Origin: an uncultured beta proteobacterium
GTDB taxonomy: Bacteria > Pseudomonadota > Gammaproteobacteria > Burkholderiales > Burkholderiaceae
Direction: 5' to 3'
NCBI GenBank assembly: GCA_903995005.1
Contig: CAJEZV010000013.1
Coordinates: 1 to 32,543, forward strand
DNA: 32,543 nt
In this document: positions 26,801 to 32,543 of the stretch, piece by piece
How the letters are laid out: every line of letters begins with the position of its first letter
How positions within the stretch are numbered: the first letter of the stretch is position 1
Notes under the pieces: model-generated
What the model saw: only the letters and a program-made list of their open reading frames with translations
Told to the model about the DNA's origin: nothing
The model's database searches: none
Made by a program: the position numbers and the translations under genes

Positions 26801-28183
26801 CTAGGCATTGCGGTGCAAGATCTCAGCCAATAAACCCTGAGCCTCGATCGTAATGGTCGGGTCTACTGAATTACTCACTCGCAATACTTCTTCCAAAGAC
26901 TTCTTGGCAGAAGCAAAATCTTCGATGGTGATGTAAGCGCGAGCCAGATTTAATTTGACACGCAGCGTATCTGCCAAAGGATTCGGAATTGGCGCAGGTG
27001 CCACTTTGGCTACGTCTGCTGGCGACTTAGAAAGATCTAAATCAATACCAGCAAATAGCGCTTTGGCACGCTCAGGCATTTCGAAATTGCCTGGACTTGG
27101 TTTTTGAGGTGCGTGACCAGTTAAAGATTCTGGATCCTGAAAACTGGTGAGCTCAGAACGGCGAGCATTACGAGCGAAGCCCCATAGCAATAACCCAGTT
27201 AATGCAATTAAAGTCAGCGCCACAATAGCCGGCGCAGACCCACCCAAACCAAAATTATCCTCAACTGATTTTTTCTCTTTTGACTTCTCTAGGAGTTGCT
27301 GCAGATCTGCAACATTCTTTTCTAGTTCTGCTACGCGAGCCTTAGCTTGTTCCAATTGCTTCTCTTGAGCAACCAGCTCTTCTGTATAGCGGCGCTCTTG
27401 GTCATTGCCATCAGCACTAGAACCAATTTTTAGACGGTCTTTAGGGGAGACTTCTGCAGTCTTAGCATTGCTAGATTTAGATTGATCTTGCGATCCACCA
27501 GCGGTCTGACTCGCCTGCCAATCGGCATTGGCCTCAGCTACAAGTTGATTGGCTTCTGCTGGACTGATTGAGCGCAGAAGTGCTTGGCTAGGCTTGTTTA
27601 ACTCGGCACCAGCTGCTAGACGGTTAATACTGCCGCTAGCAAAAGCATCTGGATTGGCCTTATACAAAGCCATCATGGTTTGGTCTAAGGTAGCACCATC
27701 TAGCTGTGGCGCCATCATCGCCGCTATCTCCGAGAGAGTTTGGCCAGGCTTTACAAGAACCTTTTGAACATCGCCTAAGAGTAGTGTGAATGTTTTGGTG
27801 ATGCTACCGCTAGACCAATTGAGATTTACTAACACATCTACAAATGGATCGTCTGATACTGGTACAGCATTTACTGTCTCTACCAAAACCATCAGTTGCT
27901 CTTGATGATTACGGTAAACCGAAACCTGTGTATTGAGATCTAAAACCTTGGGAGAGATTCCAAGGCGCTCATATGAAGTCTTAGGCAAAGTGCTTGCCTT
28001 GAGACTTGATAAGGCGCTCTGCTCATCTGCACTAGCCCTAATCGGAATCTCAACCCGGAGAGGCTCTCCAGGTTGAGAATACAACTGAGGCGAACCTAAA
28101 GTGATTGCCCAGGCTGCGCAAGACCAGCTCAGACAAACAAAGCAAAGTGCTTTTACTAAGCTGCGCTGGTAATTTCTAAACAT
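26801..28183 (-). CDS. FimV-family protein (FimV/HubP-like)
   Basis: Signal peptide, ITLGSPQLYSQPGEPLRVEIPI N-terminal domain, LysM-like segment, coiled coil, TM, C-terminal FimV TPR-like end. ORF track start 28237 replaced by ATG at 28181-28183 (MFRNYQRS), overlapping the asd stop as TAATG. Confidence 0.9.
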   Translation of the reverse strand: MFRNYQRSLVKALCFVCLSWSCAAWAITLGSPQLYSQPGEPLRVEIPIRASADEQSALSSLKASTLPKTSYERLGISPKVLDLNTQVSVYRNHQEQLMVLVETVNAVPVSDDPFVDVLVNLNWSSGSITKTFTLLLGDVQKVLVKPGQTLSEIAAMMAPQLDGATLDQTMMALYKANPDAFASGSINRLAAGAELNKPSQALLRSISPAEANQLVAEANADWQASQTAGGSQDQSKSSNAKTAEVSPKDRLKIGSSADGNDQERRYTEELVAQEKQLEQAKARVAELEKNVADLQQLLEKSKEKKSVEDNFGLGGSAPAIVALTLIALTGLLLWGFARNARRSELTSFQDPESLTGHAPQKPSPGNFEMPERAKALFAGIDLDLSKSPADVAKVAPAPIPNPLADTLRVKLNLARAYITIEDFASAKKSLEEVLRVSNSVDPTITIEAQGLLAEILHRNA

Positions 28184-29340
28184 TATTTTTCGAGCAAAAT
28201 TCTGAGCATGCGGCGTAATGGCTCTGCAGCACCCCATAAGAGCTGATCACCCACAGTAAAGGCAGCCAAGTACTCTGGTCCCATCGCCATTTTATGCAGG
28301 CGACCAATTGGAACAGTCAAAGTACCACTGACTGCTGCTGGGGATAAATCACGCTCAGTAGTCTCACGATCATTTGGAACTACTTTGACCCACTGGTTAT
28401 CGTTAGCCAAAATAGTTTCAATTTCTTTCAGCGGAATGTCTTTCTTCAACTTGACAGTAAGACCTTGTGAGTGACAACGCATCGCACCAACACGAACACA
28501 CAATCCATCAATCGGAATACTGCCTGGCGTGCGGAAAGCCGGACGACCTAGAATCTTATTGAACTCAGAGCCACCCTTCCACTCTTCTTTAGTTTGACCA
28601 TTCTCAACCGGCACATCAATCCATGGAATTAAGCTACCAGCCAATGCAGTGTTACGGAAATTTTTCTTCGGAAAATCTGGGGAACGCAATGTTTCAGTAA
28701 CCTTGCGATCAATATCCAAAATCCAGGATGAAGGATCCGCCAATTCAGTAGCAACGCTGTCACGCAAAGCGCCCATTTGCAAAAGCAACTCGCGCATATT
28801 CTGTGCGCCAGCACCAGATGCCGCTTGGTAAGTCATGGCGCTAATCCACTCCACCATATCAGCCTTCACCAAACCACCCATCGCCATCATCATTAAGCTG
28901 ACGGTGCAGTTAGCGCCAATCCAATTCTTGCCGCCAGCAGCTAAAGCCTTATCAATCACGGGACGATTAACAGGATCTAAAACCAATACAGCATCATCCT
29001 TCATACGCAAAGCACTAGCGGCGTCAATCCAATGACCATTCCAGCCTGCAGCGCGTAGCTTAGGGAAGATGTCATTGGTGTAGTCGCCACCTTGGCAAGT
29101 CAGAATGATGTCGCAGCGTGACAATGCCTGAATGTCATTGGCATCTTTCAGAGTGGTTTCGCTCTTACTCACTTTTTTGCCATTGATCAGCGGAACCTGG
29201 CCACCTGCCTGACTGGTACTAAAAAATACTGGCTCGATTAAATCAAAATCTTTTTCGGCCAACATTCTATCCATGAGAACGCTACCGACCATGCCACGCC
29301 AGCCAACTAAACCTACCAATGGTGTATTTATATTTGCCAT
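28183..29340 (-). CDS. asd: Aspartate-semialdehyde dehydrogenase
   Basis: 385 aa; [41 protein letters not shown]. Confidence 0.97.
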   Translation of the reverse strand: MANINTPLVGLVGWRGMVGSVLMDRMLAEKDFDLIEPVFFSTSQAGGQVPLINGKKVSKSETTLKDANDIQALSRCDIILTCQGGDYTNDIFPKLRAAGWNGHWIDAASALRMKDDAVLVLDPVNRPVIDKALAAGGKNWIGANCTVSLMMMAMGGLVKADMVEWISAMTYQAASGAGAQNMRELLLQMGALRDSVATELADPSSWILDIDRKVTETLRSPDFPKKNFRNTALAGSLIPWIDVPVENGQTKEEWKGGSEFNKILGRPAFRTPGSIPIDGLCVRVGAMRCHSQGLTVKLKKDIPLKEIETILANDNQWVKVVPNDRETTERDLSPAAVSGTLTVPIGRLHKMAMGPEYLAAFTVGDQLLWGAAEPLRRMLRILLEK

Positions 29341-29375
29341 GATGATTAACTATCTAATAAATGATTAATTTCGAT

Positions 29376-30446
29376 TTATGAAAGCGCTGCAACTACTGCA
29401 TCACCCATTTGTACTGTAGATACTTTTTGAGTACCTTCGGTATAAATATCAGCAGTTCGTAAGCCTTGTGCTAAGACTTTTTGTACTGCTTTCTCAATTC
29501 GATCTGCTTCCGCAGGCATTCCTAAGGAATAACGCAACATCATTGCAGCCGAGAGAATGGTTGCTAAAGGATTAGCAATACCCTTACCAGCAATATCGGG
29601 TGCGGAACCATGGCTTGGCTCATACAGACCCTTGTTATTCTTATCAAGAGAGGCAGAAGGCAACATGCCAATAGAGCCAGTCAACATTGCGGCCTCATCT
29701 GACAAAATATCGCCAAACAGATTACCAGTGACCACTACATCAAATGCTTTAGGCGCTTTAACCAATTGCATCGCAGCGTTATCTACGTACATATGCGACA
29801 ACTCAACATCTGGGTACTCTTGAGAAATCCGAATCATGACTTCACGCCAGAGTTGTGACGTTTCTAAAACGTTAGCCTTATCAACGCTACAGACCTTTTT
29901 GCCACGTTTACGTGCCGCCTCAAAAGCAACGCGACCAATGCGCTCTACTTCAGGCTCACTGTAATGCATGGTGTCAAAACCTTCGCGCGCACCTTTAAAT
30001 AATGGCAACTCAGAAGTACGAATACCGCGTGGTTGGCCAAAATAGATATCGCCGTTCAATTCACGCACGATCAAAATATCTAAACCGCCAATAATTTCTG
30101 GTTTCAAACTGGATGCAGCAGTCAGCTCTGGATAGCAAATCGCTGGTCTAAAGTTCGCAAATAACTCTAAGTGTTTGCGTAATCCTAAAATGGCTTGTTC
30201 TGGACGCAGTTCGCGTGCAAGTGCATCATATTTCCAATCGCCTACTGCACCAAACAAAATAGCGTCAGCTTTTTTAGCCAACTCTAAAGTTGCTGGCGGC
30301 AATGGATGACCGGCCACATCATAAGCAGCTCCACCAACAGGAGCTTCCTCTAGATCAAACTTTTGGCCGAGCGCATTTAATACTCGAACAGCTTGAGCGA
30401 CGATTTCCGGGCCGATACCATCGCCCGGTAGAACTGCAATTTTCAT
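29376..30446 (-). CDS. leuB: 3-isopropylmalate dehydrogenase
   Basis: 356 aa; [50 protein letters not shown]. Confidence 0.98.
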   Translation of the reverse strand: MKIAVLPGDGIGPEIVAQAVRVLNALGQKFDLEEAPVGGAAYDVAGHPLPPATLELAKKADAILFGAVGDWKYDALARELRPEQAILGLRKHLELFANFRPAICYPELTAASSLKPEIIGGLDILIVRELNGDIYFGQPRGIRTSELPLFKGAREGFDTMHYSEPEVERIGRVAFEAARKRGKKVCSVDKANVLETSQLWREVMIRISQEYPDVELSHMYVDNAAMQLVKAPKAFDVVVTGNLFGDILSDEAAMLTGSIGMLPSASLDKNNKGLYEPSHGSAPDIAGKGIANPLATILSAAMMLRYSLGMPAEADRIEKAVQKVLAQGLRTADIYTEGTQKVSTVQMGDAVVAALS

Positions 30447-30467
30447 GAAAGGCCTTTAAATCTAAAA

Positions 30468-31115
30468 TTATGGCAATTGGGTTGCAAGCCAAGGCATTTT
30501 CAGAATGCGCTCAGCTTCATAAGCCTTGATTTTATCTGCATGGCGCAGAGTTAAGCCAATATCGTCCAAACCGTTGAGAAGGCAATACTTTCTAAATGGG
30601 GCCACATCAAAGCTATAGGCGGTACCATCGGGGGTAATCACCTGCTGAGCCTCTAGGTCAATCGTCAACTGGTAGCCACTAAATGCAAGGGTCTCATTGA
30701 ATAAGTGGTCAACCTGGATTTCTGTCAAAACGATTGGTAAAAGACCATTTTTGAAGCAATTATTGTAAAAAATATCAGCAAAACTAGGGGCAATCACTGC
30801 CCTGAAGCCAAATTGATCAAGCGCCCAAGGGGCATGTTCGCGGGAGCTACCGCAACCAAAGTTTTTACGGGCCAACAAAATGCCCGCGCCCTGATAGCGG
30901 GCCTGATTCAGGACAAAGTCTGGGTTAACGGGACGCGTACTGCAATCCTGCCCTGGCTCACCATGATCCAGATAGCGCCACTCATCAAATAAGTTCTGAC
31001 CAAAGCCAGTCTTCTTGATGGATTTCAGAAACTGTTTAGGAATAATGGCATCGGTATCGACATTCTCGCGGTTAAGCGGAGCAACCAAACCTTTGTATAC
31101 CGTAAATTTATCCAT
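30468..31115 (-). CDS. leuD: 3-isopropylmalate dehydratase small subunit
   Basis: 215 aa; [31 protein letters not shown]. Confidence 0.98.
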   Translation of the reverse strand: MDKFTVYKGLVAPLNRENVDTDAIIPKQFLKSIKKTGFGQNLFDEWRYLDHGEPGQDCSTRPVNPDFVLNQARYQGAGILLARKNFGCGSSREHAPWALDQFGFRAVIAPSFADIFYNNCFKNGLLPIVLTEIQVDHLFNETLAFSGYQLTIDLEAQQVITPDGTAYSFDVAPFRKYCLLNGLDDIGLTLRHADKIKAYEAERILKMPWLATQLP

Positions 31116-31139
31116 GGTTCTGACTTTGACTCTTAATGT

Positions 31140-31349
31140 TTACTTCACAGGGGTAATAACAACGTCCTTACCCTTGGTTTGTGATTGATTGTTTTGCGTA
31201 GTGTTTGAGGAACTGCTATCCATTGATTTGCCCATAGTCTGCAAATCCTTGCCCACACCTTCCATAGTGTTAGCACAGGCAGAAATAAAGAGGCCAAAAA
31301 GAGCCGCCACAGCCAATTGAGCAATGAGAGATACTGAAGAGAATTTCAT
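31140..31349 (-). CDS. Entericidin A/B-family small lipoprotein
   Basis: MKFSSVSLIAQLAVAALFGLFISACANTMEGVGKDLQTMGKSM...; lipobox ISAC; ATG at 31349 preferred to ORF-track start at 31397, which overlaps leuC. Confidence 0.82.
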   Translation of the reverse strand: MKFSSVSLIAQLAVAALFGLFISACANTMEGVGKDLQTMGKSMDSSSSNTTQNNQSQTKGKDVVITPVK

Positions 31350-31359
31350 GTCTATATCC

Positions 31360-32543
31360 TTATGAAATCTTACGTACGTCAACAAAATGCCCCTCAATTG
31401 CAGCAGCAGCTGCCATTGCAGGACTTACCAAATGAGTTCTACCACCATTGCCTTGACGACCTTCAAAATTACGATTGGAGGTAGAGGCACAACGCTCACC
31501 AGGCTCTAAACGATCAGCGTTCATCGCTAAGCACATAGAGCAGCCGGGCTCACGCCACTCAAAGCCAGCAGCCTTAAAGATGCGATCCAAGCCCTCACGC
31601 TCTGCTTGCGCTTTTACCAAACCAGAGCCAGGAACCACCAATGCCAACTTCACATTGGCTGCAACTTTTTTACCGAGGCGATCAACTACCTTAGCAGCAG
31701 CACGCATATCTTCGATGCGGCTATTCGTGCAAGAGCCAATAAATACTTTATCAACAGAGATGCTGCTCAGCGGCGTATTGGGAATGAGATTCATGTACTC
31801 CAATGCACGCTCCATGGCGGAACGCTTGTTTGGGTCTCGCTCTTTTTCTGGATCAGGCACACGCTCACTAATAGCAAGCACCATCTCTGGTGAAGTGCCC
31901 CAAGTGACTTGAGGTGCAATTTCTTCTGCGCGTAATTCCACTACTGCATCAAACTTGGCATCCGCATCAGAATGCAAGGTTCTCCAGTATTGCAAAGCTT
32001 GCAATAGCGCAGGCCCCTTCGGTGCATATGGACGACCTTGAATGTATTCAATAGTAGTTTCATCGACCGCAACTAAACCAGCTCGCGCGCCAGCTTCAAT
32101 TGCCATATTACAGAGGGTCATACGACCTTCCATCGATAGATTGCGAATTGCTTCACCAGCAAATTCAATGGTGTAACCAGTACCACCTGCAGTGCCGATC
32201 TTGCCGATCACAGCAAGAACGATATCTTTAGCTGTAGAGCCTGGCTGCAAGCGACCATCCACTCTGACGAGCATGTTCTTACTCTTTTTCATGAGCAAAG
32301 TTTGCGTTGCTAATACATGCTCCACTTCAGAGGTGCCAATACCAAATGCCAGGGCACCGAATGCGCCATGGGTACTAGTATGAGAGTCACCACACACCAC
32401 AGTCATGCCTGGCAAAGTTGCGCCCTGCTCTGGCCCAATGACATGAACAATCCCTTGGCGAGCATCGTTCATTTTGTACTGGGTAATACCAAAGGCATCA
32501 CAGTTTTGATCCAAGGTATCAACTTGTAACTTAGAGATGGGAT
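31360..32543 (-). CDS. leuC: 3-isopropylmalate dehydratase large subunit (5' end truncated by window edge)
   Basis: [50 protein letters not shown]; frame stays open upstream of the ORF-track 'start' (a TTG at 32514) to the end of the window ([16 protein letters not shown]). Confidence 0.97.
   Translation of the reverse strand, partial: PISKLQVDTLDQNCDAFGITQYKMNDARQGIVHVIGPEQGATLPGMTVVCGDSHTSTHGAFGALAFGIGTSEVEHVLATQTLLMKKSKNMLVRVDGRLQPGSTAKDIVLAVIGKIGTAGGTGYTIEFAGEAIRNLSMEGRMTLCNMAIEAGARAGLVAVDETTIEYIQGRPYAPKGPALLQALQYWRTLHSDADAKFDAVVELRAEEIAPQVTWGTSPEMVLAISERVPDPEKERDPNKRSAMERALEYMNLIPNTPLSSISVDKVFIGSCTNSRIEDMRAAAKVVDRLGKKVAANVKLALVVPGSGLVKAQAEREGLDRIFKAAGFEWREPGCSMCLAMNADRLEPGERCASTSNRNFEGRQGNGGRTHLVSPAMAAAAAIEGHFVDVRKIS

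Noticed and set aside
29341-29375. Repeated ATGATTAA motif in the asd-leuB gap
   Set aside because: Two short AT-rich copies in a 35-bp spacer; expected by chance at this composition.
31475-31912. 145-aa plus-strand ORF
   Set aside because: Antisense to leuC; no independent evidence of coding.
1-32543. CRISPR arrays, tRNA/rRNA genes, IS elements or phage genes
   Set aside because: No regularly spaced repeats, transposase/integrase-like proteins or recognisable RNA genes were seen on either strand by reading; no tool-based scan was possible.

Overview
The window looks like a chromosomal segment of a betaproteobacterium, and the protein sequences resemble Polynucleobacter/Burkholderiaceae (inference from sequence feel; no search was run). 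Three blocks are visible. (1) Bases 1-1531: a partial queuosine-precursor (YhhQ/VUT) transporter on the minus strand and a divergent glutaryl-CoA dehydrogenase-like gene. (2) Bases ~1536-14361, all minus strand: a large sulfur-oxidation block. In transcription order it encodes an ArsR-family regulator, SoxC, SoxD, SoxY, SoxZ, SoxA, SoxX, [terminator-like hairpin], SoxB, a periplasmic DsrE-like protein, a SoxH-like MBL hydrolase, a small c-type cytochrome, three YeeE/YedE-family permease genes, a stand-alone DUF442/TIGR01244 protein, a thioesterase and MnmH (tRNA 2-selenouridine synthase). Molybdate-type ABC genes modB-modC diverge from the ArsR gene. (3) Bases 16218-32543, minus strand: a housekeeping biosynthesis run in the order leuC(partial)-entericidin-leuD-leuB-asd-fimV-truA-trpF-trpB-trpA-accD-folC-dedD/SPOR-cvpA-purF-metZ-methyltransferase. 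No tRNA, rRNA, CRISPR or mobile element was recognised. The parts most worth a second look are the ArsR/modBC intergenic region, with a 28-bp imperfect palindrome, and the unusual composite of Sox, Blh/YeeE-like, cytochrome and MnmH genes. I did not find strong evidence for a wholly new system.
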